A stretch of DNA of 64,000 nucleotides from NCBI RefSeq assembly GCF_902810435.1, contig NZ_LR778174.1, positions 496,001-560,000 on the forward strand, in the 5' to 3' direction. Shown here one piece after another: positions 31,929-41,444 of this stretch (positions within the stretch are counted from its first letter, which is position 1; each line of letters opens with the position of its first letter). Position numbers and translations under genes: made by a program. The stretch comes from Veillonella parvula (GTDB taxonomy: Bacteria; Bacillota; Negativicutes; Veillonellales; Veillonellaceae). The notes below the pieces were generated by a model. The model was not told where the DNA came from and did not search any database. It saw only the letters and a program-made list of their open reading frames with translations.

Positions 31929-32558
31929 ATGTTAGATTTTGTTGCATTAGACTTTGAAACAGCAAATAAATTTAAAAATAGCGCGTGCTCCTTGGCGGTT
32001 ATTACCGTAAAGGACGGACAAATTACCAAAAAGGCATATAGCCTCATCAAGCCTCCGTTTATGAGTTTTGATGATGAATGTATTGAAATTCATGGTATCC
32101 AACCGAAGGATGTTCTTCATGAAAAGACCTTTGATGAGTTGTGGAATGCCATTTATGAAAACCATTTAAAAGGGAATATTATGGTGGCTCACAATGCGAA
32201 ATTCGATATGAACGTATTGCGTGCTACTTTAGATTATTATAAAATCCCTTGGCCAGAACTAGATTATGCATGTACAGTTAAACTTTCACGTGCGGTATGG
32301 CCTGATTTAGTTAATCATAAGTTGAATACAATGGCCGCATATATTGGAGTTGAGTTTAAACATCACTATGCACTGGATGATGCAGAGACTTGTGCAAAGG
32401 TTGTATTAGAAGCTGCTAAGTTGAAAGGCGTTAATAGTTTACCAGATTTATTAAAGACTACAGGCGTACCGTTAGAACCATTCATTGATGATAAAAATCG
32501 CTCTGCTCAAGATGCATTACATAAAGAGCCAGAACCAGAACAAATGTCGTTCTTTTAG
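31929..32558 (+). CDS. DEDDh 3'-5' exonuclease, DnaQ/epsilon-like
   Basis: This 209-residue protein has the three exonuclease motifs: FVALDFETAN (D7, E9 type), MVAHNAKFDMNVL and HHYALDDAETCA (catalytic His and Asp). It resembles the proofreading subunit and stand-alone exonucleases more than the DNA polymerase domain. The C-terminus ends QMSFF, resembling the QxxLF clamp-binding peptide, so sliding-clamp contact is possible. GGAG precedes the ATG. It is 14 bases from deoC, hinting at one operon with nucleoside salvage. Confidence 0.9.
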   Translation: MLDFVALDFETANKFKNSACSLAVITVKDGQITKKAYSLIKPPFMSFDDECIEIHGIQPKDVLHEKTFDELWNAIYENHLKGNIMVAHNAKFDMNVLRATLDYYKIPWPELDYACTVKLSRAVWPDLVNHKLNTMAAYIGVEFKHHYALDDAETCAKVVLEAAKLKGVNSLPDLLKTTGVPLEPFIDDKNRSAQDALHKEPEPEQMSFF

Positions 32559-32572
32559 TAAGGAGAGGTACT

Positions 32573-33235
32573 ATGTTGGGGAAAGAATTATTAGCTTATG
32601 TAGATCATACATTATTGCGTCCTACAGCTACATGGGATGATATTAAAGAAGTTTGTGAGGATGGTATAAGGTATAAAACCGCATCTGTTTGTATTCCTCC
32701 AGATTTTGTAGCATCTGCCCATGAAGCATATCCAGAACTTAACATATGTACCGTTATCGGCTTCCCTTTAGGATATGAAACAACAGAGGTAAAGGTGGCA
32801 GAAACGAAACAGGCTATTGAAGAGGGCGCTTCTGAAATTGATATGGTTATTAATCTTGGAGATGTAAAGCAAGGTGATTTTGAAGCGGTAACTAGCGAAA
32901 TTGAGGCGCTTAAGAAGGCTTGTGGTGATAAAATTTTAAAAGTTATTATCGAAACTTGTTATCTTACAGATTCTGAAAAGGTGGCGCTTTGTAAATGTAT
33001 TACAAATGGTGGCGCAGACTATATTAAAACATCTACTGGATTTGGTAGCGGCGGTGCAAGCCTTGAAGATATTAGACTCTTTAAAAAGCATATTGGTCCT
33101 AATGTACAGATTAAGGCTGCAGGTGGTATTCGCTCTATTACGGATATGAAAGCCTATATTGCAGAAGGTTGTAGCCGAATTGGAGCCAGTGCAGCTGTAG
33201 AGTTACTAAAGAATCACTTGAACGAAGAAGTATAA
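32573..33235 (+). CDS. deoC: Deoxyribose-phosphate aldolase
   Basis: This 220-residue aldolase cleaves deoxyribose-5-phosphate to acetaldehyde and glyceraldehyde-3-phosphate. Catalytic residues are in KVIIETCYL and YIKTSTGFGSGGA near residues 142-163, where the second Lys forms the Schiff base. VDHTLLRPTA opens the family fold. GGAGAGG precedes the ATG. It works with the downstream pyrimidine phosphorylase and cytidine deaminase to feed deoxyribose from nucleosides into glycolysis. Confidence 0.96.
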   Translation: MLGKELLAYVDHTLLRPTATWDDIKEVCEDGIRYKTASVCIPPDFVASAHEAYPELNICTVIGFPLGYETTEVKVAETKQAIEEGASEIDMVINLGDVKQGDFEAVTSEIEALKKACGDKILKVIIETCYLTDSEKVALCKCITNGGADYIKTSTGFGSGGASLEDIRLFKKHIGPNVQIKAAGGIRSITDMKAYIAEGCSRIGASAAVELLKNHLNEEV

Positions 33236-33237
33236 TA

Positions 33238-33272
33238 GAAAACCACCTAGGCTATGCTTAGGTGGTTTCTTA
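33238..33272 (+). terminator. Terminator after deoC
   Basis: AACCACCTA pairs with TAGGTGGTT around GGCTATGCT and is followed by a short TCTT run. It may reduce read-through into the phosphorylase gene. Confidence 0.8.
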
Positions 33273-33288
33273 GAATGGCGGTGTAACT

Positions 33289-34590
33289 ATGCGTATGTAT
33301 GATATTATTCTGAAGAAAAGGGCGAACTTGCCGTTAACAGATGAGGAAATCCGCTTTGTCATAGATGGTTATGTAAAGGGGGAAATCCCTGATTACCAAG
33401 TGAGTGCGCTCTTGATGACCATAGTTTTTAATGGTATGAATGCTCGCGAACTAGGAACTTTGACCTTGGCTATGGCTCAATCAGGTAATATGGTAGACTT
33501 GTCAAATATTGATGGGATTACCGTAGATAAACATAGTACAGGCGGCGTGGGAGATAAGACAACACTTATTATTGCACCTCTCGTAGCCGCTTCTGGCGGC
33601 AAGGTGGCTAAGATGTCTGGACGTGGACTTGGTCATACAGGTGGCACTATTGATAAGATGGAATCTATTCCAAATTTAAAGGTATCTTTAGAGCAAGATG
33701 CTTTTATCAATCAAGTTAATAAAATTGGTCTTGCTGTTATTGGTCAGTCGGAAGGGCTTGCACCTGCTGATAAAAAGCTATATGCTTTGCGCGATGTGAC
33801 GGGAACTGTTGATAGTATCCCTCTTATTGCATCCTCTGTTATGAGCAAAAAATTGGCTTCTGGTGCTCAAGCAATTTTGTTAGATGTAAAGGTTGGCAGT
33901 GGTGCCTTTATGAAAAACATAGAGGATGCTCGTGAATTGGCTAAAGCAATGGTAGATATTGGAAAGGAAAATGGCCGTTCAGTTAAGGCTATTTTGACGG
34001 ATATGGATCGACCGCTAGGCCATGCTATTGGAAATGCGTTGGAGATTCGCGAGGTTATTGATACGTTGAAAGGTCATGGTCCAGAAGATTTAACGCATGA
34101 ATGTATTATCATGGCTGCCCACATGCTCGTATTGAGTCATATATGCGACTATGAAACGGCTCTCAGTCGTGTGCAAGAGGCACTCGACTCTGGTGCCGCA
34201 TTAGAACGATTGCGTATGATGATTGATGCTCAAGATGGCGACAGCCGAGTTATTGATGATGAAAGCCTATTAGCCATTGGCAAATTCACCTATGATGTTA
34301 CAGCGCCTCAAGACGGTTATATTACCCATATGAATACAGAACAATGCGGGATTGCATCCGTTATGCTTGGAGCCGGTCGCACTGTTAAGGATGGTCCTAT
34401 CGATTATAGTGCGGGCATCTTGATGCACAAGAAAACAGGCGACTCAGTTACAGTAGGTGAATGTATAGCTACCTTGTATGCTTCTGATGAGAGCTTGCTT
34501 TCTAATGCTGCAAAGACATATTTAGAGGCGATTACCTTTGGCGAAACTGCACCAATCATGGCGGATACGATTCTTGATATAGTGGAATGA
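33289..34590 (+). CDS. pdp: Pyrimidine-nucleoside phosphorylase
   Basis: This 433-residue enzyme splits thymidine, uridine and deoxyuridine with phosphate. The signature VDKHSTGGVGDKTTL near residues 80-94 and MSGRGLGHTGGTIDKMES near 110-127 are diagnostic. The length and family fit Pdp of Firmicutes rather than the thymidine-specific DeoA, though the two are hard to separate. It is 53 bases after deoC and 10 before cdd, with its own ribosome site (GGCGGTG). The product, deoxyribose-1-phosphate, feeds deoC. Confidence 0.95.
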   Translation: MRMYDIILKKRANLPLTDEEIRFVIDGYVKGEIPDYQVSALLMTIVFNGMNARELGTLTLAMAQSGNMVDLSNIDGITVDKHSTGGVGDKTTLIIAPLVAASGGKVAKMSGRGLGHTGGTIDKMESIPNLKVSLEQDAFINQVNKIGLAVIGQSEGLAPADKKLYALRDVTGTVDSIPLIASSVMSKKLASGAQAILLDVKVGSGAFMKNIEDARELAKAMVDIGKENGRSVKAILTDMDRPLGHAIGNALEIREVIDTLKGHGPEDLTHECIIMAAHMLVLSHICDYETALSRVQEALDSGAALERLRMMIDAQDGDSRVIDDESLLAIGKFTYDVTAPQDGYITHMNTEQCGIASVMLGAGRTVKDGPIDYSAGILMHKKTGDSVTVGECIATLYASDESLLSNAAKTYLEAITFGETAPIMADTILDIVE

Positions 34591-34600
34591 GGAGATCCAT

Positions 34601-35026
34601 ATGATAGAAAAGGAAACTCATATGACAGAACAGGAAATTCAAAACCTTATAGATCGCGCCATCGTTGCTCGTGAGAAAACTTATAGTCCGTATTCCCATT
34701 TTGGCGTAGGTGCAGCTATTCTCTGTGAGGATGGGACTATTTATGAAGGGTGTAACATAGAAAATGCTTCTTATGGCTTAACGAACTGTGCAGAACGAAC
34801 CGCTATATTTAAAGCTGTATCAGAAGGGCATACAAATTTTAAGGCTCTTGCCGTAGTTGCTGATACGGAAGGGCCTTGTGCACCATGTGGTGCTTGTCGT
34901 CAGGTAATGGGAGAGTTTAACATTCCTATTATCATTATGAGAAACATGAAGGGCAATATAAAAGTAGTATCTATTGAAGCGTTATTACCATTTAGTTTTT
35001 CATCTAACGATGTAATTGATAGATAG
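34601..35026 (+). CDS. cdd: Cytidine deaminase
   Basis: This 141-residue homotetrameric-type enzyme turns cytidine and deoxycytidine into uridine forms. The zinc site is complete: NCAERTAIF with C and catalytic E, and PCAPCGACRQVM with two Cys ligands. GGAG precedes ATG 34601, and a second ATG at 34622 (MTEQEIQNLI) also has GGAAA upstream. Either could be used; the first has better spacing. Its 3' end overlaps the convergent glycosyltransferase by 23 bases. Confidence 0.95.
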   Translation: MIEKETHMTEQEIQNLIDRAIVAREKTYSPYSHFGVGAAILCEDGTIYEGCNIENASYGLTNCAERTAIFKAVSEGHTNFKALAVVADTEGPCAPCGACRQVMGEFNIPIIIMRNMKGNIKVVSIEALLPFSFSSNDVIDR

Positions 35027-36461
35027 TACCTTCAGCATTGGAATATTCCAAAGACAAATTATCTGAATTTATTGTATCTGGAAGATAATCGTCACCATAA
35101 ACGAGTAGATATATTTTTTTATTTGTTGGTAAGTCATTTATAGATATAAACGGCATGACATCTTTAGCGTTCCAAGAAATAGTAGTTGGATCAGGGGCTA
35201 CTTCATTGGGGCCGAGTAATTGATATACTTCATGACCGCTATAGTAAGTAGGTGAAACGCGATATCTACCACTACCTTGTACAAGAATGGAGTCATCACT
35301 AATAGACTGGCTAATAAATTGGCTAATACTAGGTGTTGAGGCTTTCTTCATTTGTGGTACTGCTACTGCAAATGTAAGCACTATATAAGCAATACCCATA
35401 ACGAATGCCGTTTTATAAATTAAGTTGATACGTTTGTAGCACATAACAGCTATTAATATAGTTAACGGTGTTAAAGCAGGAAAACTATAGGTGGAGTACT
35501 TAGTTGCCATACAAGTGAAAAATAGGATAACTATACCAGCCCAGACAGCTAAAAAGCTATGGAATGGAATATTGGTAAACCAATTCTTGCGATTACTATA
35601 AATTGACTTCGGTAATATAATGGACCAAGGTAATAATGCTATGATTGTTATAGGAATGTAATAGTACCAAACATTGAATCTTGGATGCTCAGACACTGTA
35701 GCACGAAGCCAATTATGGACACCTAGAAAGACATTGATAAAGTCATTTCCATGGGTGATATACATATAATAATACCAACTACCACCGAGGCTTAGAAATA
35801 GTAACAGTCCAGGTATAATCTGTAGACTAAATAATTCTCGAATATCTCGTCTGATTGCAAGGTAAACTAATATGATGAGACCTGGCAATAGGAATCCAAT
35901 TGGACCTTTAGTCAATACGGCAAAAGCAGATGCTATATAGGCTAATAGATAGTAACGTTTATAACCTCGTTGACCTGTTTTATGATGTATGTATCCTATG
36001 TAAAAGCTCATTAAGGTAGCATTAAAGTATAGTCCTAGGGTCATATCTGTTATAAGAGATTTTGCGATAATCCAATATTCTGCTGACACGGATACGATAA
36101 TGGCGCTCACAAGAGCAATAACGTGGTTTGTTTGTGCTTTTACAAAGCGATAGATTAGAAAAATATTGCAGAGAGCTAAAAGGCTAGAAAAGAATCTAGC
36201 GCCAAAGTTTGTAATGCCAAATAGTTTGAAACCAACAATGAGTTCCCAATAATAAAATATAGGCTTATCATACCAATAATGACCAAAAATTTGTGGAGAT
36301 AAATAGTTTTTGGTTAGAAGCATTTCTTTTGCGGTTAGCGCATAATTAGACTCTACAGGATCCGTAATACTAAGATATGCATTTCCAATAAAATAAATGA
36401 TGGCAGAGAAGATAAGGACTATCAAAATATGATAGTTCTTATTTTTTAAGACATACTTCAT
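35004..36461 (-). CDS. Glycosyltransferase family 39, ArnT-like
   Basis: This 485-residue membrane protein has about eleven hydrophobic segments. Its N-terminal periplasmic loop contains TDPVESNYALTAKEM, matching the D-x-E catalytic motif of ArnT/PMT-type GT-C enzymes. ArnT adds aminoarabinose to lipid A from undecaprenyl-phosphate. Relatives add other sugars, so the donor is unknown. AAAGG precedes the ATG, and four bases separate it from the PAP2 gene. The pair, divergent from a two-component system, suggests regulated lipid A or surface-glycan modification. Confidence 0.85.
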   Translation of the reverse strand: MKYVLKNKNYHILIVLIFSAIIYFIGNAYLSITDPVESNYALTAKEMLLTKNYLSPQIFGHYWYDKPIFYYWELIVGFKLFGITNFGARFFSSLLALCNIFLIYRFVKAQTNHVIALVSAIIVSVSAEYWIIAKSLITDMTLGLYFNATLMSFYIGYIHHKTGQRGYKRYYLLAYIASAFAVLTKGPIGFLLPGLIILVYLAIRRDIRELFSLQIIPGLLLFLSLGGSWYYYMYITHGNDFINVFLGVHNWLRATVSEHPRFNVWYYYIPITIIALLPWSIILPKSIYSNRKNWFTNIPFHSFLAVWAGIVILFFTCMATKYSTYSFPALTPLTILIAVMCYKRINLIYKTAFVMGIAYIVLTFAVAVPQMKKASTPSISQFISQSISDDSILVQGSGRYRVSPTYYSGHEVYQLLGPNEVAPDPTTISWNAKDVMPFISINDLPTNKKIYLLVYGDDYLPDTINSDNLSLEYSNAEGTIYQLHR

Positions 36462-36465
36462 AGCC

Positions 36466-37101
36466 TTAACCTTTCATGCTAAATTGTTTACTCAATGGTT
36501 GGTTTGCTTTTTTTATAAGATATAGGCTTAGTTTTGTATTTATGAGTAATCGGAAAATATTATATTTAGGGTGATTTAATAGCGTATCAATCTTAGAAGA
36601 TAAATAGTTTTGATAGACTTTAAATAACAAATATGTGATGAGGATACCCATGATAACGTCTAGAGGATAATGATGACCAACAAAGACTTTCGCAAAACCT
36701 GTTAAAATGGTTCCACTTAGTAGAATAGAACCTAGTCTCTTATAAACTGCTAAAATTGGTAATGAAATAGCAGTCATTGCCATAGCATGGGTGCTAGGAA
36801 AACTAGAATCAGCTACATGAGGAATAAGTAGATTTACTGTGTGTGTGACGAATGGTCTTGGTTCTTGCACTATGAAACCAATGATACTATGAGCTATCAT
36901 GGTAATACCAAGAAATGCGATAGTATGTATGCAGGTTTTTATAAGTCTTTTATCTTTAAAATAGAGGCCTAATCCAGATAAGAGTATCAGTAATAAAGCA
37001 AAGACTATTGAAAGGTATTTTACAATGTATATCATACTTGTATCTAGCCACGTATATGTACCTGCTAGGCTGTTGATAAGTTGAAAGATTTCGTAATTCA
37101 T
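36466..37101 (-). CDS. PAP2-family lipid phosphatase
   Basis: This 211-residue membrane protein has about five spans and the PAP2 acid-phosphatase motifs: FIVQEPRPFV, SSFPSTHAMAMTA and VGHHYPLDVIMG. These include the active-site Arg, His and His-Asp. Such enzymes remove phosphate from undecaprenyl-diphosphate or from lipid A. It is first in an operon with the ArnT-like gene, which fits lipid A processing. AAGGAG precedes the ATG. Which lipid it uses cannot be told. Confidence 0.88.
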   Translation of the reverse strand: MNYEIFQLINSLAGTYTWLDTSMIYIVKYLSIVFALLLILLSGLGLYFKDKRLIKTCIHTIAFLGITMIAHSIIGFIVQEPRPFVTHTVNLLIPHVADSSFPSTHAMAMTAISLPILAVYKRLGSILLSGTILTGFAKVFVGHHYPLDVIMGILITYLLFKVYQNYLSSKIDTLLNHPKYNIFRLLINTKLSLYLIKKANQPLSKQFSMKG

Positions 37102-37260
37102 ATATATCTCCTTTTTATTTGATGACTTTCTTGTATGAATACATCATAAAGGAGAAATATTACGAAAATATAACGATGAAATTACATCTTCTAAAAGATT
37201 GATTTCTATATCATGACAGATAAGATATAGGTTTGTATAATAGTTAAAAAGGAGGTATCT

Positions 37261-38745
37261 ATGCTTTTTAACTGGTTTAATAGCTTAGGCGTACGGCGAA
37301 AGATGATAATTAGTAATTTATTAATTATTATCATACCTTTTATTGTTTTACTTACCGCCTTATCTATAGTATGGGGGGTTATTCGTTATACTAATCCTGT
37401 AAATCATCGTCAGTGGATGATGCTAGCGCCTAGTACAATTCAGTCTCAAGTATTTCAATTGGGGTTAGAACAAATAAATAAGAAACTTTCAAAAGAGTCT
37501 ACATCAATAAGTGATATTTTGGATAGTAGTGCTGTTTTAGAAGCACAAGGCTTAGATATAGTCATTCTCAAAGATAATAAAATAGTTTATGCTACGCCAG
37601 ATATAGAGCCTAATATAATGTTATCGAACGTTAAAAATATGATAAATGGCTTAGAGTCTAATCATTATTTGAACTGGGAAGGCAACCAATTTACCTATGT
37701 GAATTCCTATGATATGGGACTTACAGTGTATGGTGCTGGTAGAATCCCATTTATGACTAAAAGTATGGGGCCAGAATCAACGGATAAGAAAATGGTGGAA
37801 GGCGCTTTTGGTATAGGTATTTTAATGATAATAGCTATTATCATTGGTATAGGCCTATATATATCCAATCGATTAGGTGAGTATATTTTGAGACCTGTCA
37901 TAGATTTGAAGCAAGCTGCTGATGATCTCAAAAATGGGATAGTGCCAAAAAGAATTGCTGTAAGAAATCACGATGAATTAGGGGTTACTTGTGAGGCATT
38001 TAATAATATGCAGGAATCATTGCTTAAAGCCCGTCAAGAGCAAGACCTTTATGAAGAGCGTAGGCGCGAAATGATAGCAGGGGTTTGTCATGATATTTCA
38101 ACACCACTTACATCGGTAAAGGGGTATGCTAGTGGTATTATTGAAGGTATTGCAAATACAGAAGAGAAGCAAGCACGCTATGTGCAGCGGATTTATGATA
38201 TGGCGGGGCGTATTGAACATTTAGTTAATATGCTATCGGACTTTTCGCAACTAGAGTTAAAACAAATTCACTACAATCGAGATACATATGCATTAGATGA
38301 TTTAATTCGAGAGTATATTAGAGAGCGACATTTAAATAATCATGAACTTATCGTTTTACATGAATCGTATAGTGCCGAAGATAGTTTAATAGTAATTGAT
38401 CGGATACAGTTTTATCGTGTTTTGGATAATCTTGTATCCAATAGTATAAAGTATAGACGTGGCGAATCTGTATCTATTGATATATCTACAGCTAAGATAG
38501 ATAATGGCTGTAAACTGACTTTTTCAGATGATGGGAAAGGTGTTCCTACAGAAATGTTAAATCGTTTGTTTGATATTTTTTTCCGTACTGATGAAGCACG
38601 TACAGAGGTAGCTAATGGTAATGGCATTGGGCTGGCTATTGTAAAACAAATCGTTGAAGATATGAATGGTTCTATTCATGCTGAACATAATGATAGTGGA
38701 CCTGGACTATCCATTGTGATGGAGTTTCCTTTGGATAAGGAGTAA
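37261..38745 (+). CDS. Sensor histidine kinase
   Basis: This 494-residue kinase has membrane segments near residues 17-40 and 181-201, with an extracytoplasmic loop of about 140 residues. A HAMP domain lies near 203-255. The HisKA His is H277 (AGVCHDISTPL), and a HATPase domain has DNLVSNSIKYR, DDGKGVPTEM and GNGIGLAIV. AAGGAGG precedes the ATG. Its order, kinase then regulator, and its domain set resemble those of the system at 24679. Divergence from the PAP2/ArnT-like genes suggests it may control them. Confidence 0.94.
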   Translation: MLFNWFNSLGVRRKMIISNLLIIIIPFIVLLTALSIVWGVIRYTNPVNHRQWMMLAPSTIQSQVFQLGLEQINKKLSKESTSISDILDSSAVLEAQGLDIVILKDNKIVYATPDIEPNIMLSNVKNMINGLESNHYLNWEGNQFTYVNSYDMGLTVYGAGRIPFMTKSMGPESTDKKMVEGAFGIGILMIIAIIIGIGLYISNRLGEYILRPVIDLKQAADDLKNGIVPKRIAVRNHDELGVTCEAFNNMQESLLKARQEQDLYEERRREMIAGVCHDISTPLTSVKGYASGIIEGIANTEEKQARYVQRIYDMAGRIEHLVNMLSDFSQLELKQIHYNRDTYALDDLIREYIRERHLNNHELIVLHESYSAEDSLIVIDRIQFYRVLDNLVSNSIKYRRGESVSIDISTAKIDNGCKLTFSDDGKGVPTEMLNRLFDIFFRTDEARTEVANGNGIGLAIVKQIVEDMNGSIHAEHNDSGPGLSIVMEFPLDKE

Positions 38746-38749
38746 AAGT

Positions 38750-39469
38750 ATGGGAAAAGTTTTAATTATTGAAGATGATATGGGTATCTATGAGTTAGAG
38801 CGAGATTATTTAGAAATCGAAGGCTATGAAGTAGACATTCAAACTAATGGCGTTGATGGGTTAAAGGCAGCCCTTGATTATGAATATGACTTAATTATTC
38901 TTGACATTATGATTCCTAAAAAGGATGGATTCTCTGTGTGTCGAGATATTCGTAAGGAAAAAGAAATACCTATTATTATGGTCAGTGCTAAACGTGAAGA
39001 TATTGATAAAATTCGGGGGCTAGGACTTGGTGCTGATGATTATATGATTAAACCTTTTAGTCCGGCAGAGCTTGTAGCACGTGTTAAATCACACATTCAG
39101 CGTTATAATCGCATCCGTAATAGTCTAAGCCCTACAGTTGTGTTGGACGCAAAAATTACTGCAGGTAGCTTAGAGATATTGCTTGATTCTCATCAAGTTT
39201 TTTTAGGTGGTACTGAGGTGAATTTGACTCCACGTGAATATGACATTTTAGTTCTTCTTGCATCTAGCCCTAATCGTGTATTTACAAAAGAAGAAGTATT
39301 TGAAAGTATCTGGGGGATAGACTCTTTAGGAGAAACTTCAACAATTATGGTTCATATAAATAGATTAAGAGCTAAAATTGATAAACAATTCCAAAATGAA
39401 GAGTATATTGATACTGTTTGGGGTGTAGGGTATCGTTTCCATAAATGGGATAATTATATAAAACAATAG
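38750..39469 (+). CDS. OmpR-family response regulator
   Basis: This 239-residue regulator has receiver D52 (LIILDIMIPKKDG), K in MIKPFSP and an OmpR-type winged helix ending DTVWGVGYRFHKW. It is clearly paralogous to the regulator at 26016. It starts four bases after the kinase stop, with GGAG upstream, so the two form a pair. The target genes are not known; the divergent lipid-modifying operon is the nearest candidate. Confidence 0.95.
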   Translation: MGKVLIIEDDMGIYELERDYLEIEGYEVDIQTNGVDGLKAALDYEYDLIILDIMIPKKDGFSVCRDIRKEKEIPIIMVSAKREDIDKIRGLGLGADDYMIKPFSPAELVARVKSHIQRYNRIRNSLSPTVVLDAKITAGSLEILLDSHQVFLGGTEVNLTPREYDILVLLASSPNRVFTKEEVFESIWGIDSLGETSTIMVHINRLRAKIDKQFQNEEYIDTVWGVGYRFHKWDNYIKQ

Positions 39470-39540
39470 TATAAAATATTAAATAAAAAAGGCGTCTCAA
39501 TGGAGACACCTTTAAACATAATTTTGACTAGTATATGAAG

Positions 39541-39570
39541 AAAGCTAGCCGCTGAGGCTAGCTTTTTGAT
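39541..39570. terminator. Bidirectional terminator between response regulator and metQ
   Basis: AAAGCTAGCC pairs with GGCTAGCTTT around GCTGA with T and A flanks, so it can act for both convergent genes. A weaker hairpin (GGCGTCTC/GAGACACC, one mismatch) lies at 39491-39510. Confidence 0.9.
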
Positions 39571-39572
39571 GC

Positions 39573-40391
39573 TTAGAATGCAGGAACAATAGCACCTTGG
39601 TATTTTTCTTGGATGAATTTGATAATTTCAGGACTATGAAGTGCAGCCATCAATTTTTTGATGCGAGGGTCATTTTCATTGCCTTTAAGTACAGTTACGA
39701 TATTTACGTAAGGGGAATCGTTATTTTCAATTGCCAATGCATCTTTGCCAGGGTTAAGACCTGCGTTTAATGCAAAGTTAGTGTTGATAGCGGCTAAGGC
39801 TACATCGTCAAGGGAACGAGGTACTTGCGCTGCTTCTAATTCTACGAATTGATATTCGTTAGGGTTCGCAGTAATATCTTGCACTGTAGATAAGATGTTT
39901 GTAGAGTCTTTTAATGTAATTAGACCTTGTTTTTGTAATAACAATAATGCACGGCCACCGTTTGTAGGGTCATTAGGAATAGCGATTTTAGCGCCTTTTG
40001 GAAGATCTTTCAAATCTTTGATTTTACGGGAGTATAAACCCATTGGCTCAAGATGAACACCACCGGCAGATACTAAGTCAAGTTTGTGAGCTTTTGCGAA
40101 TTCCTCCATGTAAGGTACGTGTTGGAAGAAGTTGGCATCAATCTCTTTGTCCCCTAAAGCCAAGTTAGGTGTGTTGTAATCAGTAAATTCTGTGATTTTT
40201 AATTCGATACCATCTTTTGCTAAGATTGGTTTAACTTGTTCCAAAATTTCTGCGTGAGGTACTGCTGTTGCCCCAATTTTTAATACTTGTTTGCCATCGC
40301 TAGCAGCTTGTTTGTTGTCGTTACCACAGCCTGCGATTAATAAAGCGCCGCCAAGGATGACAGTAGCTGCTAATGCTAAAAATTTTCTCAT
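39573..40391 (-). CDS. metQ: Methionine ABC transporter substrate-binding lipoprotein
   Basis: This 272-residue protein is a MetQ/NlpA-family binding protein. The lipoprotein signal (LGGALLIAGCG) has its Cys near residue 23. Family motifs are VLKIGATAVPHAEILEQVKP, ITEFTDYNTPNLALGDKEIDANFFQHVPYME and KIAIPNDPTNGGRALLLLQ. ATG 40391 is chosen because AAGGAG lies eight bases upstream. It delivers D- or L-methionine to MetNI, which are encoded 12.5 kb away at 52860-54540, so the system is split. Confidence 0.93.
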   Translation of the reverse strand: MRKFLALAATVILGGALLIAGCGNDNKQAASDGKQVLKIGATAVPHAEILEQVKPILAKDGIELKITEFTDYNTPNLALGDKEIDANFFQHVPYMEEFAKAHKLDLVSAGGVHLEPMGLYSRKIKDLKDLPKGAKIAIPNDPTNGGRALLLLQKQGLITLKDSTNILSTVQDITANPNEYQFVELEAAQVPRSLDDVALAAINTNFALNAGLNPGKDALAIENNDSPYVNIVTVLKGNENDPRIKKLMAALHSPEIIKFIQEKYQGAIVPAF

Positions 40392-40534
40392 TAGACACAC
40401 TCCTTATACAATAATTACATATAAAATATTAAATCTATAGTACTAAATAATTTCCTATCTATCAAGAAGGAATTATTATAGGTTCTCCATAACTAAAAAC
40501 TATGGAGAACCTATAATATAAGTATGTTCATTTT

Positions 40535-41437
40535 TTAAATTAATTTGCCCATGATAAGTCCAATCGCCCACATTAGTTGATAAATCATAGCGGCTCCAGC
40601 GGTAGTACCCATAGCCTTATCTAATTGGAACTCATCTGTATTGGTAGATAATGTATGAATTGTTTTGAAAGCTAGTGGTGCTGCAAGGAACGCTAATAAG
40701 GCGAACCATGTCATATGGCCTACTATAATCCAAGCAATGATCCAAATAAAATTGAAAATATATGAGATACTCATTAAGCTGAGTGCTCTTTCACGACCAA
40801 GCACGATTGGCAACGTGTGACGTCCATGGCTTTCATCATTACGAATATCTCGGATATTATTCGTCAACATGATGGAACCAACTAGCAATGTAGATGGAAT
40901 TGCAGGAATTAACAGGGCTAAGGATAATTCTCGTATCCAGGCATAGCCTGTAATGAGTACGATAGCAAAACCCATGGCGATACCAGAGGAAATTTCCCCA
41001 AATGGTGTTCGAGAAATTGGTTTTGGACCGCCAGAGTAAAGGAAACTAATTAGAATACATAAGAAGCCTACCGGGATGTAGTACCAAGTTATAGTAGCAG
41101 ATAAATAAAGACCAATAATAATGGGTACAAACATGAGTACTTTAATCATCGTTATAATGAGCTCTGGTGTTATAACGCCACGTGTGATAGAACCAGCATT
41201 ACCTACCTTTTGACCAGCATCGAGTCCAGATTTAAAGTCTTTATATTCATTCCATAAATTAGCTACAATTTGGGCTGTTACAACAGCTAAAAATATGAGC
41301 ATTGTATGGAAAATGGCAAGACCTGTACCCTGAGCAGCACCAAATGCATAATAACTAAAGGCGGCACCTAAAATGGTAGGCCCCAATGTAGCAGCTAATG
41401 TGCGAGGCCTAGTGAGGGGAATTAATTCTTGTATCAT
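40535..41437 (-). CDS. menA: 1,4-dihydroxy-2-naphthoate polyprenyltransferase-like (MenA)
   Basis: This 300-residue UbiA-superfamily enzyme has about nine membrane spans and the two Asp-rich motifs, NLWNEYKDFKSGLD and NNIRDIRNDESHGRHTLPI. The second, with NDESHGRHTLP, is typical of MenA, which prenylates dihydroxynaphthoate in menaquinone synthesis. ATG 41437 (MIQELIPLTRP) matches the family start. AAGGAG lies 23 bases upstream, but the perfect hairpin GCACAC-CGA-GTGTGC (41445-41459) sits between, so looping would give a normal spacing. Related prenyltransferases cannot be fully excluded. Confidence 0.86.
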   Translation of the reverse strand: MIQELIPLTRPRTLAATLGPTILGAAFSYYAFGAAQGTGLAIFHTMLIFLAVVTAQIVANLWNEYKDFKSGLDAGQKVGNAGSITRGVITPELIITMIKVLMFVPIIIGLYLSATITWYYIPVGFLCILISFLYSGGPKPISRTPFGEISSGIAMGFAIVLITGYAWIRELSLALLIPAIPSTLLVGSIMLTNNIRDIRNDESHGRHTLPIVLGRERALSLMSISYIFNFIWIIAWIIVGHMTWFALLAFLAAPLAFKTIHTLSTNTDEFQLDKAMGTTAGAAMIYQLMWAIGLIMGKLI

Positions 41438-41444
41438 GTTAAAA

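Noticed and set aside
39485-39512. Hairpin after the second response regulator as a main terminator
   Set aside because: The stem has a mismatch and no good T run. The hairpin at 39541 is much stronger.
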